A stretch of DNA of 17,316 nucleotides from Clostridiales bacterium UBA1390 (GTDB lineage: Bacteria; Bacillota; Clostridia; Lachnospirales; Bianqueaceae), in the NCBI GenBank assembly GCA_002305315.1, contig DBQQ01000027.1, forward strand, positions 95,638 to 112,953. Reading direction: 5' to 3'. The position numbers and the translations under genes were made by a program. This document shows, one piece after another, positions 5,716 through 14,092 of this stretch. The notes under the pieces were generated by a model, which saw nothing but the letters and a program-made list of their open reading frames with translations, did not search any database and was not told where the DNA came from. The stretch's first letter is position 1. Each line of letters begins with the position of its first letter.

Positions 5716-7716
5716 TTATTTTCTTCGAATCCACCTTGGGAAAGCATATTCTCCTCGATAATTGGAGGCATTATAGTGCGGATATTTCAACGGACAATAT
5801 TCCAGTTCACCCGCTAGCGCCTCTCCGTCCTGCGTATAGATATACATCCTCTTCTCATCCCAGAGAACGATCTCATCGCGGCAATCCCCCGTCAGATCCA
5901 GTACTTCCGCACACAGATCCGGATGTCCGTCATCCGGGAAGGTCACAACGCGTTCTCCCTCTCCGTCTATCATGCCGCCCAGACGCACGTTGCCATTGAG
6001 AAGAATCAGTTCTGTTCCATCACCCTTCCAATTCACCGGCGCAATGATGTTTCCATTGCTGCCCGGCTCCTGATGCCAGATCTCTCTCCCTTTGCTGTCA
6101 TAGAGATACAAGATTCCCTGGTTCCCCCAATACGTCGTAGTACAGATCTCAAGTCCCGGTCGTTCCGGGCAATAATTGCCTGTACTAATCCGCTGACCGT
6201 GTCCATTGATATCCCGTACCAGAATATGTCCCTGCCGATCCACGATCATGAAGCCTTCCCATCCGGAAACCATCGCTAACACAGCTTCGTTTTCCGGGTC
6301 TATCGGACCATACAGAATCTCATCCGTATGATCCCGGTGAATCGGGAGTTCCCACAGCAACTCTCCATCCGCAGAAATCATATTATAACAACTGAAGATC
6401 TCTTCCCTGCCATCTCCGTCAAAATCATAGGAGAACGGAAAATGCCCCGTATTATTATGTGTGAATTTCCACTGCAGACGCAAGTCCTGATCATAGATAT
6501 ACAGACGACTGTACCGGTCTTTCACAAGGATCTGAGAAGGTCTCTCATGCCCCGCTGTATTCACAATACGAATCGCATCCACGTTGAGATGATGAAACGC
6601 ATGCTTTCCAAACTCAATCCCACACAATTCAGAGGGCTCTTCTTCATGGATCGGCGTCCATACCTCTTTTTTTACGCTGCCATCCCGTCCATCCAGAATC
6701 ATCAAATGAAAATCCCTGGCCAGAATCACCTCGTCTATGCCATCTCCGTCAATATCATAAATCTGAAACGGCAGATCCGCCGTCAGATACTGATGATCCT
6801 TTATGTCCGAGGGCTCTCCCTTTTGCCACAGCACTTCTCCGCTTTCTATGCTGACAGCGGTCAGGCAGCTGATATTGGCGTACCGATCTTTGAATACACG
6901 TTTCTGGTGCTGGGCCATGACGAAGAACATCTCCTCAGTTCCAGTCAGATGACCAAAACGAATCTGCCGTCCCGCTCCGAAGTTCTTCAGATCAATCACC
7001 TTCCAAAGCCTTGGCTGTGGATACTGCCCCCTTTTCTTCGCTAGCCGCGCCCCTACTTCCGCACGTTCCTGAGACAGTCTTCTGATCTCCTCCGCCTCCA
7101 TGGAAACCGAAACATCCGTATACTGCGCAGGCATATAGGATGCCAGTGCAATACTGCCCCATGCATAGGATGCGTCATGTGTCCGCAGCATCTCCTGTCC
7201 GTTGATTCGTACCAGAATCTGTTCTCCCTGAAGCTCCGCCTCCAGAGTATAGAATTGTTCACAGTCGAAATCGTATTCTGCCTCGCATAATATCTTCTGT
7301 TCTGCCTTACAAACCCGAACCAGCTGCACTTTCTGCTGATACAGCCATACTGCATAATGCATCAGACTGGTCTGATAACGAACCAAGATACCTGCCGGTT
7401 CCTGCAGCGATAAACGCCGCATCTGGACAGAAACCCGATAGTCCTTCCAATCCTTATCTCCTGCCACCAGCGTGGGGCAGGATACATGTTCGCCGGGTGC
7501 GCTGAGGCGCATCTGCTCCATATAATGTCTTCCATCCTGCTCCGTGATGATCCAGGAGGGCCCTCTATAAGAGGACCCCGTAATCGGATCATACCAGCCG
7601 CCCTGATACCCCTGTACCGGGTAATAATGGTATTCTCCCATAGCGGAATGTTCCGGATCGTAGGGAAAAGCCCCAATGGAAAATCCTTTAAAATCGTCTT
7701 TCCATATCTCTCTCAT
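5716..7716 (-). CDS. intracellular beta-propeller protein, rhamnogalacturonan lyase-like
   Basis: A 666-aa protein with no signal peptide, so probably cytoplasmic. The start at 7716 follows a GGGAGGG ribosome binding site, 12 bp after the binding-protein gene. Residues 1-205 look like a concanavalin-type beta-sandwich. Residues 240-666 look like a propeller with calcium-loop repeats: DIDGDGIDE (321-329), DFDGDGREE (431-439), NWKGDGTEL (562-570) and DLTGDCRDE (607-615). The blocks RPGLEI (519-524) and DLTGDCRDEIVLW...YIYTQ resemble the conserved RPGLE and GDWREE...LRIYT blocks of family PL11 rhamnogalacturonan lyases (YesW/YesX). As last gene of an LplABC-type import operon it probably acts on the imported oligosaccharide. 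I cannot assign a catalytic residue; a glycoside hydrolase or non-enzymatic glycan-binding role is possible. Propeller fold: confident. Lyase activity: inference. Confidence 0.8.
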   Translation of the reverse strand: MREIWKDDFKGFSIGAFPYDPEHSAMGEYHYYPVQGYQGGWYDPITGSSYRGPSWIITEQDGRHYMEQMRLSAPGEHVSCPTLVAGDKDWKDYRVSVQMRRLSLQEPAGILVRYQTSLMHYAVWLYQQKVQLVRVCKAEQKILCEAEYDFDCEQFYTLEAELQGEQILVRINGQEMLRTHDASYAWGSIALASYMPAQYTDVSVSMEAEEIRRLSQERAEVGARLAKKRGQYPQPRLWKVIDLKNFGAGRQIRFGHLTGTEEMFFVMAQHQKRVFKDRYANISCLTAVSIESGEVLWQKGEPSDIKDHQYLTADLPFQIYDIDGDGIDEVILARDFHLMILDGRDGSVKKEVWTPIHEEEPSELCGIEFGKHAFHHLNVDAIRIVNTAGHERPSQILVKDRYSRLYIYDQDLRLQWKFTHNNTGHFPFSYDFDGDGREEIFSCYNMISADGELLWELPIHRDHTDEILYGPIDPENEAVLAMVSGWEGFMIVDRQGHILVRDINGHGQRISTGNYCPERPGLEICTTTYWGNQGILYLYDSKGREIWHQEPGSNGNIIAPVNWKGDGTELILLNGNVRLGGMIDGEGERVVTFPDDGHPDLCAEVLDLTGDCRDEIVLWDEKRMYIYTQDGEALAGELEYCPLKYPHYNASNYRGEYAFPRWIRRK

Positions 7717-7728
7717 TCCGATCCCTCC

Positions 7729-9288
7729 CTACTCCTGATACGAGGTATTATACCATTCCGTATATAGATCGATCCATTCCTGACCGCCCGCATCTTTCCA
7801 TCCTTGTACATACTCATCCCAAGTGTCGTCCAGATCCACCTGTCCCATGATGACCTGATCGCGATACTGCGCCACATACGTGTCCAGATCGTAATCCGCC
7901 AGCTCATTGAAAATCGGAGACGACACATACAGTGGATCGTTTGTTCCATATTCCTCCGACAGCTTCAGCTGATCCATGGCTTCCTCTCCCCAGGATTGCG
8001 TCAGAATCGGCAGCAACTGTTCGTCCACGTTGGACTTCTGATGCCCCAGTGTAATAAAACGCCATGCCCAGTTGATGCCTACACGGTCCTCACGAATGAC
8101 CAGGTTGCCATCCACCATGTCATAGTCCCATCCTTCCACACCCGCATGGACAAAGACCGATCCCTCATCCGTCTCTGACCAATCATATAACTTCAGCACC
8201 GCCTCCGGGTGTTCACAATCCGTGGTAATGCCGATATAATGCCGTACCGGCGTAGGATATACATACTGCGACTGCCCCGATCCATCCACACGTTCCGGCG
8301 GAGTCAGCGGATATAGAATATCTCGCATCTCATTCAGCCCGGACAAGGACCAGAATAGATTCAAAACACCAAACTTCCCATTACGGAACTCTTCCTCCGT
8401 CTGAGTTTGTGTTTTCGTGATATAATCCGGCACAATGATTCCATCTGCATAGCACTTCGCCAAGAACGCCAGGTAATCCTTATATCCATCCAGAATGTAA
8501 TTCGGAGTGACCTGTCCGTCGATTACCTTCATGTTGGCTGCATCGAAGGCATCGAGGAAAAGCATACCCATGTACCGTTCCGCCACGCTGTCCCTCGCAG
8601 TACCGCCCGTGCAGCTGGATAAGCCATACGTATCATCTTGCCCGTTTCCATCCGGATCCGAATACGTAAAGGCGTACAGCATGTTATAATAATCGTCCAC
8701 CGTCTTCAAGTCCGCGGGATCGATTTCCAATGCGTCCATCCAGTCCTTTCGAGCATAGGATATGTAGGGTGTAGTATCATATCTCACAAAGGGAATCCCG
8801 TATATCTTTCCATCCACCTTGGAGTATCCCCAGTACTCCTCGCTCACACCGGACATGAGGTTCGGATAGTCTGTCTCGTTCAGCATCCCATCCAGTTCCA
8901 ACAACAGGCCACCCTGCGCATATTGGAAATACAGCGCCTTGGTCAGCTGTACATAGTCCGGCAGTTCTCCAGAGGACATGATCGTCGAGACCTTGCTAGC
9001 ATAGTTGGCACTCTCGCTGATCAGAGTGATATCCAGGTTATTCGCTTCGCGAATATAATTGATATACGGATTGTCATTCACGTCGTACCCTTCCGTATCC
9101 ACATTGATCTGACACAGGAAAGTCAGCGCTAACGGCGTATCCTCCGGAACCTCCTCTGCCTTGGACTGTTCTACTGCGCTTTCCGTTTCCGCGTCGGAAA
9201 CAGACGACTCTCCTCCTTCCTGACTGCACCCTGGCAGCATCCCGATCATCAGGATCGTCATCAGTATCCAGGCCCACATCTTCTTCAT
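7729..9288 (-). CDS. lipoprotein sugar-binding protein (LplA/YtcQ type)
   Basis: A 519-aa extracellular solute-binding protein of a carbohydrate ABC importer. Residues 1-20 are a lipoprotein signal peptide with lipobox LPGC (lipidated Cys21), followed by an acidic Ser/Glu-rich linker (about 22-50). The length and body, including repeated Trp/Tyr segments such as EEYWGYSKVDGKIYGIPF and a C-terminal stretch rich in aromatic residues, fit the large 500-550 aa binding proteins of the LplA/YtcQ group, which bind oligosaccharides. The start at 9288 has AAAGGAG eight bases upstream; a TTG at 9306 in the same frame would add six residues but overlaps that ribosome binding site. It lies between the LplC-like permease (25 bp upstream) and the propeller gene (12 bp downstream). 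The ligand cannot be read from the sequence; a pectin-derived oligosaccharide is the likeliest guess given the last gene. Confidence 0.93.
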   Translation of the reverse strand: MKKMWAWILMTILMIGMLPGCSQEGGESSVSDAETESAVEQSKAEEVPEDTPLALTFLCQINVDTEGYDVNDNPYINYIREANNLDITLISESANYASKVSTIMSSGELPDYVQLTKALYFQYAQGGLLLELDGMLNETDYPNLMSGVSEEYWGYSKVDGKIYGIPFVRYDTTPYISYARKDWMDALEIDPADLKTVDDYYNMLYAFTYSDPDGNGQDDTYGLSSCTGGTARDSVAERYMGMLFLDAFDAANMKVIDGQVTPNYILDGYKDYLAFLAKCYADGIIVPDYITKTQTQTEEEFRNGKFGVLNLFWSLSGLNEMRDILYPLTPPERVDGSGQSQYVYPTPVRHYIGITTDCEHPEAVLKLYDWSETDEGSVFVHAGVEGWDYDMVDGNLVIREDRVGINWAWRFITLGHQKSNVDEQLLPILTQSWGEEAMDQLKLSEEYGTNDPLYVSSPIFNELADYDLDTYVAQYRDQVIMGQVDLDDTWDEYVQGWKDAGGQEWIDLYTEWYNTSYQE

Positions 9289-9313
9289 ACGTACCGCTCC
9301 TTTCAATAAATAT

Positions 9314-10189
9314 TTATCCTTTCACTGATCCGACCATCACGCCCTTGACAAAGTACTTCTGTAAGAAGGGATAGACGATCAGAATCGGCAGTGTAGAGGC
9401 AAAGATAGTCGCTGTCTTGAGCGACATGGTTGGCATCCACCGTGCGGACGCGTCTTGGAACATGTCCTGCGTCTGTCCCGCTACCACAATATCATTCAGA
9501 TAAACCTGCAAAGGTTTCTTGGTGGATGTATTAATGTACAGAATCCCGTCCGTCAGTGCATTCCAATGATAGACGGCGATAAATAAGGTGATTGTCGCAA
9601 TGGACGGCATCGCGACCGGAATCATGAGCCGAATAAAAATAATGATGTCATTCGCACCGTCCATCTTAGCCGATTCTTCGAGTTCCGCCGGAACTGCTCG
9701 GAAGAAATTAATCAGTACGATCACGTTAAAGGTGTTGATCATATTCGGGATGATCAGCGCCCAAATCGTATCAATCAAACCGGTATAGCGAACGACCAGA
9801 TACGTAGGAATCATGCCTCCGTTAAACAGCATCGTAAAGATCAAAAACAGGGTCAGCCATTTTCTGCCTCTCAAATAGGGGCGAGAGACCGCATACGCTA
9901 AGGCACTGGAAAATACAACGCCCAAAGCTGTCCCCACCAACGTCCGAATCACAGAGACCTTCAGCGAAGAATAAAAGCGGGCATGTGTCAGTGTAACTTC
10001 ATATGCCTCCAGCGAAAAGCCCTGCGGATACAGAATCATCGCACCCTCCCGTACTTTATCCGGATCGCTGATGGAAACAATAAAAATATAATAAAATGGG
10101 AAGAAGCAGAGTACCGCAAACAGTGTCATCACGATATAACTCAAGATCCCCACGCCGTCCACAGTGCCTCTAATATGTTTCTTATGCAT
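9314..10189 (-). CDS. carbohydrate ABC transporter permease (LplC/YtcP type)
   Basis: A 291-aa integral membrane protein of the binding-protein-dependent transport superfamily with about six hydrophobic segments, the first at residues 17-38. The EAA loop that contacts the ATPase is visible as AELEESAKMDGANDII (about 172-187), followed by the usual R-L-M-I-P. The conserved NGGMIPTYL and final GVMVGSVKG match the LplC/YtcP group. Its ribosome binding site AAGGGGG overlaps the stop codon of the upstream permease gene (12-bp gap), implying translational coupling. It should pair with the 310-aa permease to form the membrane channel. Confidence 0.95.
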   Translation of the reverse strand: MHKKHIRGTVDGVGILSYIVMTLFAVLCFFPFYYIFIVSISDPDKVREGAMILYPQGFSLEAYEVTLTHARFYSSLKVSVIRTLVGTALGVVFSSALAYAVSRPYLRGRKWLTLFLIFTMLFNGGMIPTYLVVRYTGLIDTIWALIIPNMINTFNVIVLINFFRAVPAELEESAKMDGANDIIIFIRLMIPVAMPSIATITLFIAVYHWNALTDGILYINTSTKKPLQVYLNDIVVAGQTQDMFQDASARWMPTMSLKTATIFASTLPILIVYPFLQKYFVKGVMVGSVKG

Positions 10190-10201
10190 AAAGACACCCC
10201 C

Positions 10202-11134
10202 TTACCATAATCCCTTATCCGCGACCTTACGGCTGATCGCGTTGCAGGAAAGGATCATCACAAAGCCGATGACAGACTGAAACAGCCCAATCGCCGTTGT
10301 CAGGCTAAAGCGTCCGCTTCCGATTCCCAGTCGATACACGTAGGTGCTGATGACATCTCCCGTACTATATACGGCACTGTTCGCCAGTACATAGATCTGT
10401 TCAAAACCTACGTTCATGATCCGACCAATATCCAAAAGCAGCATCACCACGATCGTTTCGGAGATACAGGGCAATGTGATATAGCGCATCGACTGCCACC
10501 GACTGGCTCCGTCGATTCTGCCCGCCTCATACAGTGTCGGATCAATCCCCGTAATGGCTGCCAGATAGATGATCGTACCATACCCCGCCTCTTTCCAGAT
10601 ATCCGAGATCACCACGATGCCTCTGAAATATTTGGGATCACTGAGAAAGAAGATCGGTTCGCCGCCAAACAGCTGAATGATCTGATTTACAATGCCTTCT
10701 GTCGGATTCAAAAAGGTGATGATAATGCTCCCAAAGACCACCCAGGAAACAAAATGCGGCAGATAAATGATCGTCTGCAATACCCTTTTATACCGCTCCG
10801 ACAGAATCTCATTGAGAAACATAGCAAACAGAATCGGTATCGGAAAATAAAAGATCAGTTTGTATATGTTGATGATCAATGTATTCCAGACCAGCTGCCA
10901 GAAGTTTCTGTGCTCAAAGAATATGTACTGAAAGTATTTCAGGCCAACAAATTCTCCGCCGAACAATCCGCCTTTCATGTCGTATTCCCGAAATGCCAGC
11001 GAGAGTCCCGCCATCGGCAGGTACCGATAAATCAGGAACCAGATAAATCCCGGCAGAATCAGTGCATACAACCAACGATCCCGCAACAGATCCACGCCCA
11101 GTTTGTGCCAATACTTTTTTCCTTGCTTCACCAT
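10202..11134 (-). CDS. carbohydrate ABC transporter permease (LplB/YteP type)
   Basis: A 310-aa membrane protein and first gene of the import operon. The start at 11134 is set by AGGAGGG a few bases upstream; the frame is open to 11209 but that part holds the predicted promoter. After a basic N-terminus there are about six membrane segments, beginning WLYALILPGFIWFLIYRYLP. The EAA motif reads YEAGRIDGASRWQSMRYI in the second half, and LPHFVSWVVFG and the C-terminal VADKGLW are typical of the LplB/YteP group. No ATP-binding subunit is encoded nearby; in related systems a shared MsmX/MsmK-type ATPase serves several importers. Confidence 0.95.
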   Translation of the reverse strand: MVKQGKKYWHKLGVDLLRDRWLYALILPGFIWFLIYRYLPMAGLSLAFREYDMKGGLFGGEFVGLKYFQYIFFEHRNFWQLVWNTLIINIYKLIFYFPIPILFAMFLNEILSERYKRVLQTIIYLPHFVSWVVFGSIIITFLNPTEGIVNQIIQLFGGEPIFFLSDPKYFRGIVVISDIWKEAGYGTIIYLAAITGIDPTLYEAGRIDGASRWQSMRYITLPCISETIVVMLLLDIGRIMNVGFEQIYVLANSAVYSTGDVISTYVYRLGIGSGRFSLTTAIGLFQSVIGFVMILSCNAISRKVADKGLW

Positions 11135-11173
11135 GACCGCCCTCCTATTTTGTACTTCCGTTTCTCTGCTTTT

Positions 11174-11202
11174 ATCATATATCAGTCGATGAAAAAAGAA
11201 AA
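11174..11202 (-). promoter_or_regulatory. probable activator-dependent promoter of the import operon
   Basis: Minus strand: a fair -10 (TATGAT, 11174-11179) but at 17 bp only TTTTCT (11197-11202) as -35. A weak -35 with the paired boxes starting four bases further upstream is the usual layout for an AraC-type activator. Confidence 0.45.
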
Positions 11203-11205
11203 TAA

Positions 11206-11237
11206 ACAAAACCGTGTTCGGTGTTCACAAAACCGTG
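11206..11237. promoter_or_regulatory. paired direct repeats, likely response-regulator binding sites
   Basis: ACAAAACCGTG occurs at 11206-11216 and again, identical, at 11227-11237, a spacing of 21 bp (two helical turns). A partial third copy, CAAACCG, follows at 11238-11244. The boxes lie between the divergent import operon and the two-component genes and adjoin the weak -35 of the former. AraC-type domains bind such in-phase direct repeats, so the regulator at 13046-14092 is the obvious candidate. Confidence 0.6.
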
Positions 11238-11275
11238 CAAACCGCTTATTTTTATTTCTCTTCTTCCTAAAATGT

Positions 11276-11290
11276 TGTATATTATATACA
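11276..11290 (+). promoter_or_regulatory. palindrome over the likely -10 region of the sensor kinase gene
   Basis: A perfect 15-bp palindrome with 7-bp arms (TGTATAT-T-ATATACA) lies 23 bp ahead of the sensor kinase start. It contains TATTAT and TATATA, either of which could be the -10; I see no convincing -35. Confidence 0.35.
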
Positions 11291-11313
11291 GACAAAGGAA
11301 AGGAGGTCTCTCT

Positions 11314-13071
11314 ATGCGTCGTCCGCGAACACTCAAATCCAAACTGTTTCTACTCTTTGTACTTTCCATACTTTGCTGCAGCCTTTCTGCCATGGTTTCT
11401 CTCTGGATTTTGCAGCAACAATCCAATCATCTGCTCTATCAGTCCACCTCAGAGACACTGAATTACAGCGCAGATCGATTTCATACCACGCTGGAATCTA
11501 TCGAGGGGCTGGTCAACCTGCTCCTCTCCGATGATTCTTTTCTGTATCAGCTGCGTGTATGGCAGCAGGCCCCCGAAAATACTGCCGCGACCTCTTCTCT
11601 GCTCGGTTCCCTCTCCAACTATTCCAACATCAGTCCTTATATTTCTTACATCTGTTTATTACAGGGCGATCAGATGATTCGTTATTCCCGCTACTATCCG
11701 ATCGCTTCCATGATCAGTGCTGATTCCCGGGATGAACTGGCTTCCCTCGCCCATGAACATGCCGGTGCCATCTGTTGGTCTGTATTAGAAGAAGATCCGG
11801 ACGGACTTTTCTTAAGTCGCCTGATCCGTCGAGTCGATGGATTCGATCTGCAGGAATTAGGTGTCCTGACCGTTCGTATCAACATGCCTCGCCTCTTAAA
11901 AGACTTGGCTACTCCCAGCCATCATCTTTCCCCAAAACTCTTCTTGGTATCTTCTGATTCTTCTGTCCTGTTTTCGAATGTGTCGGACACCCGCTCCATC
12001 CTTCCTTCACTCTCCCGTTTCACAAAACCCTATGGCATCCTCCGCTGGAATGGTGTCCCTTATTTTATCATCTCACAAGATGCCGGTTTCCTAGATCTCC
12101 AATATTATTACATGATTTCCTATCAGTCTGTAGATACTACCACTCATATGCTCTATCTTTCCTCCCTCCTGATCATTCTCCTCTCTTCCCTTCTGATTAC
12201 TTTTGTCGGATATCGGATTCTGCAGGGAATCACCGTCCATTTCCATACGCTGAGCCAAAAAATGAATGCCTATAGCCTGGGACACTTTGATCCACCCGAC
12301 GTGGGATTTGACTATTCCCAGCGAATGGATGAACTCGGCACCGCGCATATCCAATTGGATGCCATGGCCCATAGAATCCAGTCGTTGATCAATGACAACT
12401 ATGTAAAACAACTGCTGATTCGAGAGGCAGAACTCAAGGAATTACAGTATCAGATCCATCCTCACTTCCTGTATAACACGCTGGAATCCATCAATTGGTA
12501 CGCCAGAGCTGCCAACGAACCTCATATCCCCCGTATTGTATATGCACTGGGGTCTATCCTGCGATGCAGCCTAAACAGTTCTTCTCTATTTTCTTTTCAG
12601 CAGGAAATCGATCTGCTGCGTAATTATATGACCATTCAGGAAATCCGTTATGAGGATCGGTTACTCTTTTCCCTGGAGGCTTCCCCTGAAGTCATGCAGT
12701 ATGAGCTGCCCAAAATGACGCTCCTGCCTCTCGTGGAAAATGCGATCCGTTACGCCGTGGATGAAAATGTGGATCCCTGCCATATCTGGGTAGATGTGAA
12801 TCTCCTGCCTGCGGAGATTCGCATCTTTGTACGCAATACCGGATCCCATTTCGAAGAAGGAATCCTGGAAAAATTAGACCATACCAAAAAAGAGTCCCAT
12901 GGTTTTGGCATCGGACTCCATAACATCCAGCAACGAATTAAATTGACCTATGGCCCGAAATATGGCCTAACTGTTTACAATCAAGAGGAAATGGCCGTGG
13001 TAGATATCCGCCTTCCCCGCAAACCTTATACTGGAGGAAATGAAAATGTTGAAATGCATGATCGCAGATGA
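11314..13071 (+). CDS. YesM-type sensor histidine kinase
   Basis: A 585-aa membrane kinase. The start at 11314 follows AAAGGAGG at seven bases; an upstream in-frame extension to 11221 has no such site. The basic N-terminus leads into membrane segment 1 (about 11-33), an extracellular sensor region (about 35-275), membrane segment 2 (about 279-300), a HAMP-like linker (about 301-360), and a His_kinase domain of the YesM/LytS class with QIHPHFLYNTLE (phosphoacceptor His384). The ATPase domain has ENAIRY (Asn476), VRNTG (506-510) and GFGIGL (530-535). All catalytic blocks are intact. It overlaps the response regulator gene and is divergent from the import operon, the usual arrangement for YesMN-controlled oligosaccharide loci. 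The signal is unknown, probably the imported sugar or its binding protein. Confidence 0.96.
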   Translation: MRRPRTLKSKLFLLFVLSILCCSLSAMVSLWILQQQSNHLLYQSTSETLNYSADRFHTTLESIEGLVNLLLSDDSFLYQLRVWQQAPENTAATSSLLGSLSNYSNISPYISYICLLQGDQMIRYSRYYPIASMISADSRDELASLAHEHAGAICWSVLEEDPDGLFLSRLIRRVDGFDLQELGVLTVRINMPRLLKDLATPSHHLSPKLFLVSSDSSVLFSNVSDTRSILPSLSRFTKPYGILRWNGVPYFIISQDAGFLDLQYYYMISYQSVDTTTHMLYLSSLLIILLSSLLITFVGYRILQGITVHFHTLSQKMNAYSLGHFDPPDVGFDYSQRMDELGTAHIQLDAMAHRIQSLINDNYVKQLLIREAELKELQYQIHPHFLYNTLESINWYARAANEPHIPRIVYALGSILRCSLNSSSLFSFQQEIDLLRNYMTIQEIRYEDRLLFSLEASPEVMQYELPKMTLLPLVENAIRYAVDENVDPCHIWVDVNLLPAEIRIFVRNTGSHFEEGILEKLDHTKKESHGFGIGLHNIQQRIKLTYGPKYGLTVYNQEEMAVVDIRLPRKPYTGGNENVEMHDRR

Positions 13072-14092
13072 TGAAAAGATTATTCGAGAGACCATTGCTA
13101 CATTCATCGACTGGGAGGCCCTGGGACTACGCCTCATCGGCGTCTGTAAAGATGGACTGGAGGCCTTTGACCTCATCATGGACGAAAGTCCCGATATCAG
13201 CCTGATCGATATCCGCATGCCTGGTCTCTCCGGCCTGGAACTCATCGAGCGGGCTGCTTCCATTGACCCTGACATGAATTTTATCATCCTGTCTGGTTAT
13301 GGTGAGTTTTCCTACGCCCAGCAAGCCATGCGTTTCGGAGTGCGACACTATCTGCTGAAGCCCTGCAGTCCTGCCCAGATTATTGAAGCTGTGCAAAAAA
13401 CCATCGAGGAGCATAAGGAACGCGTACGTCTGCATGAATTAGAAAATCACGAAAGCCTGCGGCAGCATCTGTTTCGAACGGTTCATGAGTATGCTGTTAT
13501 TCTGTCTTCTCATCCGGAACGAAACACCATGATCCAGGAAAAGCTCTTTTCTCTGATGGATCTGTACTCCGATCTGGATTTTCAACAGGCGATCGTGATT
13601 CATTTCCTGACGTGGATGCATCACGAACTCTCCTATTCTCCCGGTTCACCGCTCTCCCAGCAGCTTTCCGCCATCCGCAAGGCTGCGACCACAGAAGAAA
13701 TCCAGTCACTGGTTCAAAATTATCTCCATCATCTTCCCGCCTCGCTGCCCACCACTGGACATCTCCCCAAGGAATTCATTCTAAAGTGCATCGATTATCC
13801 CAAAACACATTACGATGATCCCTGTCTCACGCTGAAATGGATTGCCGAGAACCATTTATTCATGAACGTGGATTATGTCAGTAAACAGTTTATCAAACAG
13901 ACCGGCGAGCGATATTCCCATTTCCTGAACTGCATTCGCATCGATCATGCCAAGGAACTGCTCTGCCGTGGTAACCTGACCTTCTATGAGATCGCCCAGC
14001 GCGTCGGCTACGGAAATAACCCGCAATATTTCAGCCAGGTGTTCAAAAAGATTACCGGACAAACTCCTACCGCCTTCGTACAGTCTTTATAA
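13046..14092 (+). CDS. YesN-type response regulator with AraC DNA-binding domain
   Basis: A 348-aa cytoplasmic regulator. The receiver domain (1-120) has the acidic pair Asp8/Asp9, phosphorylated Asp55 (LIDIRMPG), and Lys105 (LLKPC). A variable linker (about 125-235) follows, then an AraC-type double helix-turn-helix (about 245-345) with the family signature IAQRVGYGNNPQYFSQVFKK and GQTPTAF. The start at 13046 has GGAGG eight bases upstream; ATG 13040, two codons earlier, is only two bases from it. The gene overlaps the kinase gene by 26 bases, so the two are translationally coupled. It probably activates the divergent import operon through the boxes at 11206-11237. Its stop codon directly abuts the stop of the converging ABC transporter gene. 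Confidence 0.96.
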   Translation: MLKCMIADDEKIIRETIATFIDWEALGLRLIGVCKDGLEAFDLIMDESPDISLIDIRMPGLSGLELIERAASIDPDMNFIILSGYGEFSYAQQAMRFGVRHYLLKPCSPAQIIEAVQKTIEEHKERVRLHELENHESLRQHLFRTVHEYAVILSSHPERNTMIQEKLFSLMDLYSDLDFQQAIVIHFLTWMHHELSYSPGSPLSQQLSAIRKAATTEEIQSLVQNYLHHLPASLPTTGHLPKEFILKCIDYPKTHYDDPCLTLKWIAENHLFMNVDYVSKQFIKQTGERYSHFLNCIRIDHAKELLCRGNLTFYEIAQRVGYGNNPQYFSQVFKKITGQTPTAFVQSL

